Of a stretch of 64,000 nt of DNA, positions 33,280 to 45,303 are shown piece by piece. Positions within the stretch are counted from its first letter, which is position 1. Each line of letters starts with the position of its first letter. Position numbers and translations under genes: made by a program. The stretch spans positions 189,659,404-189,723,403 of the forward strand of contig CM035413.1 of assembly GCA_020310875.1 (NCBI GenBank), written 5' to 3'. This DNA is from Ceratopteris richardii. Taxonomy: Eukaryota; Streptophyta; Polypodiopsida; Polypodiales; Pteridaceae. The notes beneath the pieces are model-generated. The model did not search any database, had not been told where the DNA came from, and saw nothing but the letters and a program-made list of their open reading frames with translations.

Positions 33280-34338
33280 AGGAAAAAAGGAAAAAATAAT
33301 AAAAGAAAAAGTCTAGTCAAAATTCATGATGAGTAAGAGATACAATATCTTGCCTTGTAGTTAGTAGCATGTAGTGGAGAAAGTGCTGAGTTAAGAAGAA
33401 GACACAAACTTCTTCACACGGTCATTGGTTATAAAAGTGAAGTGGGAGCACATTCAAAACAAGTAGAGAAAGAGGCAAGAGCTCCCAGTAGTCTGATCTA
33501 GCCATTTTGTCATTTTGTCTTCCCTTAGACTCCTTCCAGCCGCATGTCAGTTTGTACACAGCTCTGTTGCAGAGCTCATATCACAATGCATATGTAACCA
33601 TTTCTTGCATTTAAGCATTCATTGGAAAGCTTATCTTATGTAACTTTTTTATAACAAATATCACATTGAAATCATATGTAGTTTGTGAGATATCAGTGAA
33701 AGAGTGAAGTCTAGTTTTTCAGTATACCTGTGTAGATAGGTAGTCTATTTTGGTCAGTTAATTTTTCTGACCAAAACATATCCAAATTGTGTGATTGTTC
33801 TCTTGTTGGAAAGCTCTTGGCATAGAATTTCATTGCCCCAAATATGGCATTCAGAGCACATATATTTTGTGAGATATCTATTAGAGAGTAAAGTCTAGTT
33901 TTATAGTGTACTTATGTGTACAGGTGGTCTATTTTGGTTAGTTGAGTTTCCTGAGCAAAACGCATCCAAATTACTTGTTTTTAAGCTTTTTGGAAAGATT
34001 ATTGGGTATACTTTCTCTGTACCAAATATCCTTTTCAAAGGATATATATTGAGAGAGTTAGCAGTCCGAGAGTGAAGCTCACTTCTTCAACATACATGTG
34101 TGGATAAGTAGTTCATCTTTGTTAGTTGTGTTTCTTAATAAAAACTTATCAAAATTAAGTTATTTATAGCTTGTTAGAAAACTCTCTTTGTCTACTTTGA
34201 CTGAATAAAGGCTCAAGTCCCTTTGAGTTTTGTATTGAGAGGAGCAAGATATCTAAGGTGCAAATGTTTCTCCAAGTGCTGGACATACAAGGTTTCACTA
34301 CACATTTCCGTTGCGCATAGGAGAACTCATTCTCCACA
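33213..34338 (+). repeat. 3' LTR of the nested copia
   Basis: Colinear with the left LTR at a few percent divergence, including several small indels. The pol frame reads through into its first 65 bp before stopping at 33277. Confidence 0.9.
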
Positions 34339-34790
34339 GCTGGGGTGGTTGCTATAACACTCGTGTGGCCACTAGTGGCTTTTGCTTCATGCTTGGTAGC
34401 TCATGTATATCTTGGTTGATCAAGAAGCAACCTAATGTGCTCACTTCCGGTTGTGAGGTTGAGTATAAGGAAACTTTCACAGTGATTGTTGAGTGTGTGT
34501 GGCTTAGATGCCTTATGTCTGATTTGGGTGTTGGTAAGTCTTCTACCACCACCATCTTCACTGATAGTCAGAATGCATTTGCACTTGTGAGGAATCGTGT
34601 GTTCCATGCTCACACTAAGCACATTGAGGTGCATTGACATTATGTCAAGGAGAGGATCTCTGCTGGAGAGATCAACTTGGCATATGTGCCCATGCGGGAG
34701 AACATTGCAGACCTTTTCACCAAGGCTCTACCTAGGGAGAAGTTTGAAGCTTTCAGCAAAGCTTTGGACTTACTTCCTTTTGTGGGTTGA
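34339..34790 (+). pseudogene. Old copia RNase H, right part
   Basis: Resumes right after the nested element: WGGCYNTRVATSGFCFMLGS, ISWLIKKQPNV, SGCEVEYKE (SEAEY motif), DSQNAFALVRN, KHIEVH, then after one stop HYVKERISAGEINLAYVP and ADLFTKALPREKF, the normal copia Pol end. Together with 27929-28576 it forms one interrupted RT-RNase H. Confidence 0.85.
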
Positions 34791-34863
34791 TTCCACATAG
34801 CTTGGCACTTCCTTATACATGAGCGCCAACTTCTTGTTCATTGCATCACTCCCCGGGGAGATT

Positions 34864-35110
34864 TGTTGATATATTAAGGTAGTGATGTGTGTGAACACTC
34901 TAGGACCACCGGGGAACTTTTTTCCCTCTTTAAGATGTTTCTTTCCCCTAGCTTGTACATATGCCTACTGTCCTAGTGGGTTTTTTATCTTTGTACATTC
35001 TAGTGGTAATATATTTAGTATTGTGTGTTGTGCTCCAAGCTTCTTCATCTTCCTTGTGTTGTTCGCGTGCTTCTGTAGACCTCAAACTCCATTAAATAGA
35101 ATCTTGTGAA
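34864..35110 (+). repeat. Possible start of the old copia 3' LTR
   Basis: CCCCGGGGAGATT followed by TGTTGATATATT, about 75 bp after the Pol stop, is the usual copia polypurine-tract/LTR arrangement. The far end is not defined and the sister LTR is not in the window. Confidence 0.4.
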
Positions 35111-37180
35111 GATATGGACCTGAACCCACAACGCATTTAGTAGTAAGAATTATTTTAATCATGCTGAAAGTGTAGGAACACTTTCAGGTGATGGAAACAA
35201 AAAAATGAAACTCAAGTGAGTATAAATAGAGGTGATTTAGTTGCAAGGCAAGTGTGCCAATTTTGAGAGGCTTGAAGCTACATCATTGAGAATTGAGCTC
35301 AATATATGTATGAGTAGTCCACTACATTTCCCTTGTATCATATGTTCATTATCATACATGATTTGATACATTTCTTCAAGATCATTTCTGTCTACTGTTC
35401 TCTGTTACATCTTCATCATTTCAAAGATTTAGTAGGAGTGATTTCTTTGTGTGTACTCAACCATTTGATGCACTTTCTCTTGTTATAACTAGCATGACGT
35501 TTCTAATATCTATCTATCAAGTTTCATTAGTTTTGGTTCACCCAATTGCGAGATAAGAACTAATGAATTGAACTATTTCTGCACATCATCTTGTTCATGA
35601 AAAGTCAGTATGACACCCCTGCGTTGCTGAACTCATTGCTCAGTCTATAGTGCCTCTAAAATAATCAAATGACCTGTATTAATTAGCTATGGTCTTGAAT
35701 TAGAAGTGTGCAGAAGATCTCTAGTGAATTCATACCAAGTTGCAAGCTTTGAGCAAAACACTTATTGCATCTATTCCTAAAATAGAAGGTTTCTTCAAAA
35801 TTCTAGTACATGCATATTATTTGTTTTGGCACAAACGTTTGTGAATGATGTTCCAAAGCGCATAGTGCTTGTTAATGCATTATTGAGAGCCAAAGAAAAC
35901 TACTAAGCATGCCTAGGGTTAGCTTGGCACGTCTAGAGCAAGTTTTGTGCAACACCACCTCATCTCTTGAGCATACTCAACCATCTCCTCACACAACATG
36001 CATTCAATCTTTCTTGATCCTCTTGTGTTGGTTGGTCCTTGCTTTTGATCATCTCATCTCAAGGTATGCATCCATAGAGATTCCTTCCTTGAAGATACTA
36101 ATTCATTCTCAATGACCATGCTGAATAATTGTCTCAATCTAGTTTGTCAATGGATGAGGGGAATCTATCATCCACGATGCTTAGTTTATTTGAAACCACT
36201 ATGAATAGTTGATGGGAACTATGTAAAAATGATTGTTGTTTGCAACAAATGTTCTTTAGACTAGCCAATGTAACTCCAAGGATGCTTAATATATGTCTTT
36301 AGATTCTTAAATATGCACAAAGAACCATCAAGTACTTTGGAACATCTTTGTCAAATGTTTGAATCAAAACAAATAACTTACACTTTGCAAAGATTGAGGA
36401 AACCTTCTATTTTGGGAAGAGATGATCAAAGAAATATGCTCAAAGCTCAAAACCTCAGATAAATTGACTAGAGATCCTTGCACTCATTTAACAAAAGCAT
36501 ATAACTAAATAAAGCAAGTTTGTTGATGAATATATCGGCACCATACAAATAGAAAAAGAATATAACAATGTGGGGGTCATGCAAACTTTTCAGGACCAAA
36601 ATGATGTACATGCACAATCAGCTTCAATTGTTCATATCTTCCCATCTACTAAACCAATGAACATAAAACTTGGAATATGGGTACATAACGTGGTATCTAA
36701 CTACCCTAAGTGAAATTATAGTAATTAGATACTTAAATACAATGAAATTTGATTAGAGGCATTCACTCTGTATATGAGTATACTTTAGTAGTATAAGGAA
36801 AAAGACTCACTCAAAGTAATGATCAAGAATGTGTATTACATTGAATATATGATAAATAGGAAGTGTAGAGCAATTCTCCTTTATGAAGTGAGCACAATTT
36901 ATGCTCCATTTCTCAATCCAAATCTCTTAGAATAACTCAAGATATCCTGTGACTTGAAGAGAATGAGTCAAGTTTAGAGGAAGAGGAGGGAGACTCAAGT
37001 AGAATAGAGAGAACTGAATATCAAAAGTTTGCTTGGTTTGTGGCAAGTTGGCCACTATGCAAGGGATTGATGTCAAAGGGAGAAGATAAATTCAACATGC
37101 AAAGGACAAGGTATTTATGCATGTACTTCAATTCAGAATGTGAGTATGCTAGCTATGAGTAGATGAGTGATTTCAATACA
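35110..37180. other. Non-coding DNA, no recognisable gene
   Basis: AT-rich and without family signatures. A TATA-like GTATAAATAGAG at about 35221-35232 might belong to the promoter of the preceding copia LTR. Nothing else could be supported. Confidence 0.5.
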
Positions 37181-37184
37181 TAAG

Positions 37185-37440
37185 GTTCAAGTACATGGTA
37201 CATTGATAGTGCATGCAACTATAACGTGAATGGCAGTAAGGATTTTTTCCCAAACATGTAGTTTCCATAAACCAAAGGGCATGTGCAAAGAGGTGATGAT
37301 ACTCATCTTGCTATTAAACTCATATGTGATGTTATGTTGGATGTATCCCACAAGGCCAATTGTTTGAAGGATGTTCTTCATGTTCACACTATCAGAACGA
37401 ATCTTGTTCCTATGGGTCAAATGGTTCAAAGAAAGGCCTA
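37185..37440 (+). pseudogene. Copia protease relic
   Basis: Reads STWYIDSACNYNVNGSKDFF, then RGDDTHLAIK, DVMLDVSHKANCLKDVLHVH and TNLVPMGQMV. This is the copia protease active site (DSG seen as DSA) through the NLLSVGQ motif. It shares nucleotides with the scrap at 11740-11940, indicating two copies of one old family. Confidence 0.75.
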
Positions 37441-37821
37441 TTCATGAAATTTGGGAATTATTCAAGTCCCATTTATAATACAAGTGTTGGTATTAAGTAT
37501 AATTTCTATATGCTATATTCTTGTTACAAAGATCAGGTCATGAATACATCTTCTTTTTGTTAAAATGTTTTAAGTTTTCAATACACAAAAAATAATATTA
37601 GTTGATGAGCTTATTTAAAAAATCACCAAGGAGAATATGAATATACAAAGAAAAGCATTCAAAGTTGAATTTTTATAAAATATGAAGTCTCTTATTATCC
37701 AATTCAATAATAATAGGTCAATAATACATTATTTGATCTATCAAAAAATGATCATACAACCAATATCCCAAAATATGAACTTAGAGCTTACAGTTTAATA
37801 TAAACAATAAATATATTCAAT

Positions 37822-38115
37822 TTGGTCCCATGTCACGTGTCCATATGGTTGGACATCTCACCTCTTGAGGTGGGGGTGAGGGTTCAACCCCCATCGGCAT
37901 CATGTAAGGGACATGTTTAACATGGAAAGTTGTATCTTGTGGCTGATGTGCCATCGTTTGTCCTACCTCGCGATAGTTGTGACCGCAATTTAACCTAGCT
38001 ATGTAAACTCCTATTCTTGTAGGATAAGGGGGGTCCCATGGGTATTATGCCATTCCTTGTACAGTTGCAATTTAAAAGTTAAAGCCTGGAGGAGTAGGCC
38101 TCGACCGAACCTCCA
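37822..38115 (+). mobile_element. tRNA-derived SINE
   Basis: The first 80 bp resemble a tRNA gene: an A-box-like TATGGTTGGACATC, then GGTGAGGGTTCAACCCCCATC with a B box (GGTTCAANCC) about 35 bp further on. An unrelated body of about 200 bp follows, ending near CTCCATTTAC. No cloverleaf with acceptor stem is possible, so it is not a tRNA gene. This layout is that of plant Pol III SINEs. Ends and target-site duplication are uncertain. Confidence 0.6.
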
Positions 38116-38539
38116 TTTACATGAATTTAGATCTAATTTAACAATACTTAATAATATGAAATTTGACATACTAATAATTGTTCATTTGGGTGAATGATAT
38201 GAAAATTATGTCAATATTATGCTATTTAAAAACATGAAAAGGTTCTTTCATATAATTTTATAATAAATCGATCTTTTCACTTGGTTGAACACTCCCAAAA
38301 ATATGTGGTGTTTAAAAACACAAATAAAATATATGATCTTCAAATATTTTAAAATCATTAATATCGTTTCTTAATATATTCCTCAAGTACATAATATGTT
38401 TCTCTATCACAAGCTCTATGATTTACAATTGTATTGCATGTATAAGAATGCCTATTCTTTGTGCACATCCATCCATAAAGCCAAGGAATCATTGTTTTGG
38501 ACAAAAAGTTTTCCAACTCCTCTGATGATTGCCTCCACA

Positions 38540-38838
38540 GCTTTGTAGAATTACGTAAGTTCCTTTCATATTCCAAATCACATGATACAATGTGTCATAA
38601 AAAATAATGGTATTATTTTCATCCAAATCTGGAAAATTTTTCCAAATTGTGTCCAAGTTTTTTGATGCACAAACTTATATCCGATGCGGATATTAGTTTT
38701 CTGGCATGCACCCTGACCTACTATAATATGAAATCTTTGATGGTGTTTTGGAAAACATAGTGCAAGTGTTCTTTGAGCTATCAACAATCTTTCTATGGTC
38801 CAAATCCACAATTCAAAAAGATCCATACAAAAATCCAA
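38540..38838 (-). pseudogene. NIF/FCP1-like phosphatase fragment, C-terminal block
   Basis: In one minus-strand frame it reads KNLDTIWKNFPDLDENNTII then FYDTLYHVIWNMKGTYVI. This fits the part of plant NLI-interacting-factor-like proteins where K-L--VW----Y--SNTLLIDDSPYK is expected. The neighbouring frame is also open (from 38838) but matches nothing. The conserved DDSPYK Asp pair is not kept, so it looks decayed. Probably continues 40642-41007 across an intron or insertion. Confidence 0.45.
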
Positions 38839-39396
38839 CTAATATAATGCATCCTTGCGAATGTAATGCGCAATTCTTTTGTTCTCTATGATTTTGCAAA
38901 GATTCAAGTAATAGATCACGCCTTTCCTAATCAATTGTCTTGAGCAAAATTCCATTCATTTCTAGTATGAATACCCTTCTTTCATCTCTTGGGAATGAAG
39001 AAAATCATTGCTTTATTGATGAAGATTCATATGTGTGAAGACCAGCAAGCAATCAATGGCAACCTTGTGTTTTCTTTGTAGTTTATATAAAAATCAGTAT
39101 TTTGTTTTGCAATAAAAAAAAGGTAATTAGATTTATATAAAAATCAATTATATATTTTTACATTCTATATTACTTCATAATTACAGTAATTAGAGATATT
39201 TTTAATTAAGCCGTTATCATTTCTCTCACTATTCAAAACTTAAAGTGAAGTAAAATTGATGATACATAAGAAAATATAACAAAATTGATTTAAATGCATG
39301 ATTTTATATTCATGGGGATTCCAATTTCCTTTTATAGTTTATCGTTTTTCTTACAATCTATATAATCAAAAGTAGACTAAGCCTAGAAAAAACTTC

Positions 39397-39552
<156 letters not shown>

Positions 39553-40641
39553 GATCCATTTCAAATATATTACATGAGCTAAATGCATGATATTATATTC
39601 CAATAATAATGAAGTGTAATCTAAAAAATATAAAGAAAATATGAACAATGAAATAGTGAGAAGGAAGTATAATCCAATAACAAGAAAAATTCACAAACCG
39701 CCTTCCTCTTCATTAGGAGCTATCTACATGCTTTTTACTTATCTACTTTTTATGATTATAAGTTTATTTGTGAAGAAAAAGAATCTTTCATGAAACAAGG
39801 AAACTAACATTAAAAAAAAAGGGTGATATTCAAACCAATCAAAAGATCTTGAGATAAATTTAATAATCCACCTTGTGGTCAACATTATTCTTTATCTTGC
39901 AAAAGAAAAATATAAATATTTGATTGTAGATATTAAAAAAAAACATAAATATTGTATGAAGAATTTCTTTACCTATTAAATTAAAGTATGCCTTTTGTAA
40001 CCTTTTTATGTATGATTTTACTGCAACTCCACTTATGAAACGACTTTGTCGATAGGTCAACCTTGTAGCATACACTATTGCATGATTTTCTATCATGCTT
40101 TTATTTTTGTAGTACATTTGTAACAATTTTAGCTGCTCTTTATTTAAAACTGGAACACCAAATGTTGATGTTATTGTTGCAAGATCTCCCTTTTTGATTT
40201 CTTTGCAATTGAATGGAACATCTAGCTTTGTTGTTGCTATTGTTGTATCTTCCTTTCAACTTTGTTGCAATTCAATGGAACATCTAGCTTTTTCTCACTA
40301 TTATTCTGTACTTGAGAGTCATCAGAAGAAGATACTCTCAAGTTATTTGAATGATCATTTGATTCACTCAAGATATCATGGTCTAACATAGAAGATGAAT
40401 TCTCCATTGCAACTCGAAACATAGGAAATATAACATTTTCTTTGATGATAGGTGGTTGTCTGATTCGATTGAGCAAAATATCATCTATTTGGATTAAGCT
40501 CAAAACATAGAATAGAAGACCACTCTGTACTAAATGATCATGTCTTGCTTGATAAGGGGTAATGTAGATGTAATTTTCTATTGGGATAGAACCTTTGAAG
40601 AAACTATCATCAGTGATAAGTTGATCTGGTTTATATATTTC

Positions 40642-41327
40642 TTAAAGGTGATCCATATAATTATCTTCTTGACTCCACACCGTAAAAAAAGAGTATCTTT
40701 TATTTGTATGTTTCTCAATGAATCTCACATTGCTGAAAACATTATTTTTAAATGTGGATGACCAAACACCAACATGAAAGTGTTGAAAAATAGAATCTAA
40801 AAATTCAAAACATCTCTGACTTATAAATATTCTTTTTTCATCAATATTCGAATAATTTTTGACATAATCTTTCTCTAATTTTTTCCATCTTATATCTTCG
40901 TTGAACAAAAGGGCATTTAGATCAAGAAGGAGAAAATTGTTCCTTATATGAAGTGGATGATTGATATTCTCTGCATATATCAAACAATGAGGATAATAAA
41001 TACACAATAACTAAAAACAATGCATTAATATTACTTATTGATATATACTCAATAAATGAGTTAAAATATGAATACAATAATTAAAATATTACACAATATA
41101 CTTGGTAAAATCCCAAAAGGCCTAGCATGTTGTTTCTCCATAACATTAGATAGCTTATCTGATGTTTGAAAAGAGCTTTGCTCATGTAGAGTACTCGTTT
41201 CATCCTCAAAATGCCCAATAAGCTTTCCAATACCATCATCACTTATGAAATGTTTATTTTTGTTAACATCTATAATAAAAACAAATCCAAAAGATATATA
41301 CGAATAATCAATACAATGTGCAAACAT
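40642..41327 (-). pseudogene. NIF/FCP1-like phosphatase fragment, N-terminal block
   Basis: The minus-strand stretch 41007-40642 reads NNFLLLDLNALLF, KRIFISQRCFEFLDSIFQHF, HVGVWSSTFKNNV and FFTVWSQEDNY. This follows the HAD/FCP1-type NIF fold: motif I LLLDLNGLL (plant NIF-like proteins can have DLN instead of DxDxT), the hydrophobic F-VGVWSS strand, and the W-Q-DC end. Upstream, 41327-41061 carries NKHFISDDGIGKLIGHFEDE ending LPSI near a possible GT donor, perhaps an earlier exon. No complete gene can be assembled from what is visible. Confidence 0.5.
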
Positions 41328-41906
41328 ATCAATACTTATTTTCTCAATTAATTTATCTTTATGATAAAAATCTATCTATTAATTTCTCTTTCTATCTATT
41401 AATTTCTCTTTCTCAATACTTAGAATTAATTTCTCTATGCATCTACTCCAAAAAATATGTTTTTGATTTTAAAAACCTCACAGTTCAATCTTTACATCTT
41501 AACCGTACATTTCGAAATTGGATTTAATCAAATGCATCATAATTTTAAAAACAATATGTTTTAGATTTTCTGAAACAAAAGAGTTCACAAATCATGCATA
41601 TCTATTTAGAAATTATAACAGATGAATTTATGCATCATTGATTTAAAAACAATAATTTTTCAATTACTCGAATAGACAAGAGATGGCTAATTTTAAGTCA
41701 GAAACATATGATATTAACAATAACTAAAAAGACTTAAATATAATTGATTCACATCACTTTATTCAACAAGAGATAATATATTCAAAATAAAATTCTATTG
41801 TTCAAGAAATACAATCATCACTAGCATATAAAAAATTCATACTTTGAAAATTATGGCATTTATTACATTACACAGAATCAATATTTTCTCAAGCTATTTT
41901 TCCTTC

Positions 41907-42430
41907 TCATACATTTGAAGTACCTGAAATATCTTCATCCATTGTAACAATATCTTCGTCGGTTTTTGTATCATCCTGATTACTTTCTGATTCTTCTCCA
42001 ATAGGTTGTACATCAATCTCGGCATCAACATTCGCGAGCACATTTGTATTGTCTGTATCTTGATTCTTGATATCTATATCTTGATTCTTGATATCTATAT
42101 CTTGATTACTGATATCACACCACTGATGCAAAGAAGGGTCATTCTCAAAAACTGAAGAGCAAATTGATTCTAATTGTTTTTGTTCAACCTCTAAACATAT
42201 ACCAAAACCTCTGTGTTTTGTAGATAAACATCTTTGAAGAACAACTCCTCGACAATACAACTCTATAACATAGTTGTCTTCATGAGCAAAACTATTGATG
42301 AAATCATCAATGAAATTTTTATCTATGAATTCATCCCGACCATTATGAGCAAAAAATATTTAGATTTGCTTGATCTATTCTATCAATCATCTGATAATTA
42401 TCATATTTGCTAATGTACATAATCACGATT
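41907..42430 (-). pseudogene. Possible DNA methyltransferase-like fragment with acidic repeat tail
   Basis: The minus strand reads FFAHNGRDEFIDKNFIDDFI, then EDNYVIELYCRGVVLQRCLS and GFGICLEVEQKQLE. The hydrophobic-E-L-Y-x-x-G-V-V...G-I-x-L-E spacing resembles the AdoMet-binding motif of N4/N6 DNA methyltransferases (v-D-F-G-G-T...yiGiE). This is a weak, by-eye match. It is followed by three copies of NQDIDIK-type heptapeptides and an Asp/Glu-rich tail ending at 41907. Stops occur upstream near 42270-42430. Confidence 0.3.
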
Positions 42431-42437
42431 GGAAAAT

Positions 42438-43330
42438 CTAGCTCTCCTTTAATTGAAGGATAACTACTCTGAATTCTCCAATTTTAAAAGTCATTTTTGT
42501 AGCCGTATGTTGAACTCCTTCCACAAGCATATGAACATAGAGGAAATCAATAAAAGATACTAGAATATATTCTGTCTCAAAGTTCATCCTGTTGAGTGCA
42601 AAAGCCAATATGGAGAAGAGCGATGCTGAAATGCATTCCCGACTATGTAAACTGTATAGTTCTGAATCAAACCTAAAGAAAGAAATGATGAATGGAAGAA
42701 CTTGCTCTAAACAAAAACTTTGCATCTTGTTTAAATAGAAACCAAATCCAAAGATTGACCATGGAATAACATTTGTTGTGGTCGTTATTCCCATTGCAAC
42801 TCTGTACAAATGACTCAACAAAGTTATGCTAGCCTTTGGTAAAGGAGGAGACTTCTTTGGCCTGTTTAATGAGTCTTTCACAAATGTCTCACTATAACTT
42901 TTAATTTTTTCATATTGTATATCTGTGATATTATATTTTTGTTAGAGCTTTTCCCAAGTCAAAACCTCTGTTGTCAAATAATTAAAAAATGCAATTAGAG
43001 CATTTTTCAACACACAATCTGTCTTTAATCTCCATGCCATTTCTTCCATGTCAACCATGTACTTCAATGATTTTGCCTTTTTAACAGAATTTTCTTTCCT
43101 AAAATTGCCTTTTGAATTTCCAAAATTTCTTTATTGTCTAAACCTACAATACATCTGAATAATGTCAGACCTAATATAACCATCCCTAGTGCTTGCTTTA
43201 ATTCACCACCTTTCATTGCTACCATCTTTGCAGACGTTGATATAACATCTTTTGTTGAATCTCTTTTGCTATTTCGCACTTCACCCTTTGTATTAAGTAG
43301 TGCTCCCAACAAAATTCTACAAAAAAACAA
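42438..43330 (-). pseudogene. Unrecognised minus-strand coding-like stretch
   Basis: Nearly continuous minus-strand translation joins two open stretches (43330-43064 and 42881-42438) with a single stop between them. It includes AMKGGELKQALGM, EEMAWRLKTDCVLKNALIAF and LYRVAMGITTTTNVIPWSIF. Length and low stop density suggest a former gene body between the ParB-like block and the methyltransferase-like block. I do not recognise the family. Confidence 0.35.
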
Positions 43331-43439
43331 TATATATAGTCTAATTAGATATAAGTTTTGAAAAATAATAATATATAGTACCTATCTAAAGATATAAATC
43401 AATATGTTAAAAAAAAAGTGAAAATACCAAGAATATAAA

Positions 43440-43960
43440 CATGCGTGCCATGATATAAATTCTCTTTTACTCTGATTAACACCAGGAGGAGGCTTGAATG
43501 GACATCTGTTTGCTTTCCATTGCAATTTAGCTTGTAAAAGTTGATCCACAAATCGTTCCTTCTGTAGTGACTTTGTCACCATCAAATTAGCCTCTTTAGA
43601 TATTTCCCTTGGAACTTTTGGAGGACAATTTACTATAAATGTTTTCTTTTCTATATCTAAATTATTGTCGTAACTGTAATGTCACCATTAGAGAATGAAC
43701 ACTTTGCAAAGTTTTCGCTGCACTAATTGAATGTTGTCCAGATATTATCCAATACTCAACTTCATCAATATCATCATGAGATAAAGTTTGTAGAGGAATT
43801 CTGACACTTGGATCAAAAGGCATAACAACTGCATGAACTTCATTCTCTTTTGGAGCCAAGATATAATCATTCATTAATGTATGCACCCAATCTCTGTTTA
43901 ATTATTGATATACATAACTCGATGGTGTGGAAAAGATCTTTTTACATCAATATTAAATAC
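43440..43960 (-). pseudogene. ParB-like domain fragment
   Basis: The minus strand reads AVVMPFDPSVRIPLQTLSHD, then DEVEYWIISGQHSISAAKTL. The IPL-L followed by Y-IISGQH--AA--L is the core of ParB/Srx-like nuclease domains (usually V-p-i-l----Y-vi-G-HR--A---L). The same frame continues, with one or two breaks, through PPKVPREISKEANLMVTKSL and LLQAKLQWKANRCPFKPPPG. It looks like part of a longer decayed gene running 44545 to 41907. Confidence 0.4.
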
Positions 43961-44206
43961 TGCATTAGAACCAAAAGAATAGTATTCTTGTTTTTGAAGT
44001 AGTAAATCCACCATTTTATTTTCTTGTGGTTGTACTACTGTATCTTTTGTTTCTTCACTCCTATTATCTGAATGTCAGATTGATACATCTACATTGTTTT
44101 GTACAGACTTTTATGATGATCCAAAATCTTACTTTGAAGAACCTTTCAGCTTTCGTTTCTTATATCTTCCAAATACATCTCAGCTTGTCTTCAAAGATTT
44201 TGACTT

Positions 44207-44545
44207 TTATGTTAATTTTTTGGCTTCTTTTATAATTTTCACTAATTCTTCTATTGATTCGATTGATCCAATTGAGCCTAATGATCGATCAGACTTTGAG
44301 ATACTATCTTTCATATCATCCAAACGAAAAGTCCCCCATGATACGAAAAACTTATTCACATTAATATTCTCACCATCTAGAAGTACTTTAGACATAAAGC
44401 ACGGTGTGCCTTGTGCATTTACATCTTCTTTAACATGAACAATATTACCCATATCACCATATGTAGATCCTGCATTTGTTATAAATAAATGTACATCTAC
44501 TTTGAAGTTTTCTTCCTGATCATAAGTATCTGCAAACCATTTCAT
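44207..44545 (-). pseudogene. Unrecognised minus-strand ORF upstream of the ParB-like block
   Basis: An open frame of 112 codons starts MKWFADTYDQEENFKVDVHL and includes TNAGSTYGDMGNIVHVKEDV and IGSIESIEELVKIIKEAKKL. A basic FGRYKKRKLKGSSK block follows in the next frame. No family recognised. Same strand and direction as the blocks down to 41907, so probably the N-terminal part of that gene. Confidence 0.35.
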
Positions 44546-45262
44546 GTGTTCTTTATGTGTGAAATCAAAAGAAAGTTGAGCATCTTACATATATTACATA
44601 TAAGACATAAGAAAATAACTTATGTGAACATAGACATGTGTGTTCAAGCAAGGACAAATTTCCTATAGCTTCTTTAGATTCGACTATAGTCTTTAGAGAT
44701 GTCTCCAGCCTTGAAGTATTAGCAGCATAGTTCAGATCTGGAATGTCTCTTTGTCTATGAGATGTCTATATATTTTAGATTTTTTTTCAAAGTTCATTGT
44801 TTTATGAGTTTTGTATGATGTTTTGATCTAAAGAGGGTACATTTCATGCATGATTTGACTGATTTGATTGCCTGTGTAATAAGAAACCATGTTAGAGATG
44901 TGCGTTAGAACTGTGCGCATAAATAACCGACATTAGACCCATGAAAACTTTAGGTTTGACCCTTAGAAACCCTTGAAAACATGCGGGTTTACCCTAGGAA
45001 AACCGCACTTGAACCCTTGGAAACCCTTGGATTTTAGGCCGAAATTGTAAATAAACCTTTGAATTGATGAGCTTGAGTTAATTGTCATCAAAACCCTAAT
45101 TTTCCCAACCAAAAACCCTAGGTCGGACTCTTGGAAATGGTGGTTTCTGTAGGTCAAACCCTAAAAACCAATTAAATTGTGAATATGCAGTGTGAAATCA
45201 AAACCATAGTCTAAGGAAAAATTAAAGGTATGCCAAAAATAGAAAGTTTATTGAGGAGGTTA

Positions 45263-45275
45263 GAACGTTCTAGAA
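45263..45275 (+). promoter_or_regulatory. Perfect three-unit heat-shock element in the 5' LTR
   Basis: GAAcgTTCtaGAA has the exact nGAAnnTTCnnGAAn spacing of a heat-shock-factor site and ends 20 bp upstream of the TATA box. The identical element is at 56031-56043 in the other LTR. In the 3' LTR an extra GAAagTTC pair lies about 20 bp upstream (56010-56017); in the 5' LTR it is GAAagTTT. Confidence 0.7.
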
Positions 45276-45295
45276 GGAAGTCCTAGGGAGGGGCC

Positions 45296-45303
45296 TATAA
45301 ATA
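45296..45303 (+). promoter_or_regulatory. TATA box of the gypsy LTR (copy at 56064-56071)
   Basis: CCTATAAATAAG is a near-consensus plant TATA box, identical in both LTRs. Transcription would start about 30 bp downstream, near 45330, where CTTCCCCGTCC text begins. Confidence 0.65.

Larger units (their letters stand above)
28577..34338 (+). mobile_element. Ty1/copia element nested in an older copia
   Basis: LTRs at 28577-29717 (1,141 bp) and 33213-34338 (1,126 bp), both TG...CA, flank a 3.5 kb interior. A TGGTATCAGAG primer site for initiator Met-tRNA lies 2 nt after the left LTR, and GAGGGGGAG precedes the right LTR. The flanking pentamers are GCTAG and GCTGG, a target-site duplication with one change. 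Gag is almost wholly deleted; protease, integrase, RT and RNase H remain with a few stops and a frameshift. It split the RNase H YSD-WAG motif of an older copia. Confidence 0.9.

Noticed and set aside
37825..37905. A tRNA gene
   Set aside because: A and B boxes are present but no acceptor-stem pairing or sensible anticodon arm. It is better explained as a SINE head.
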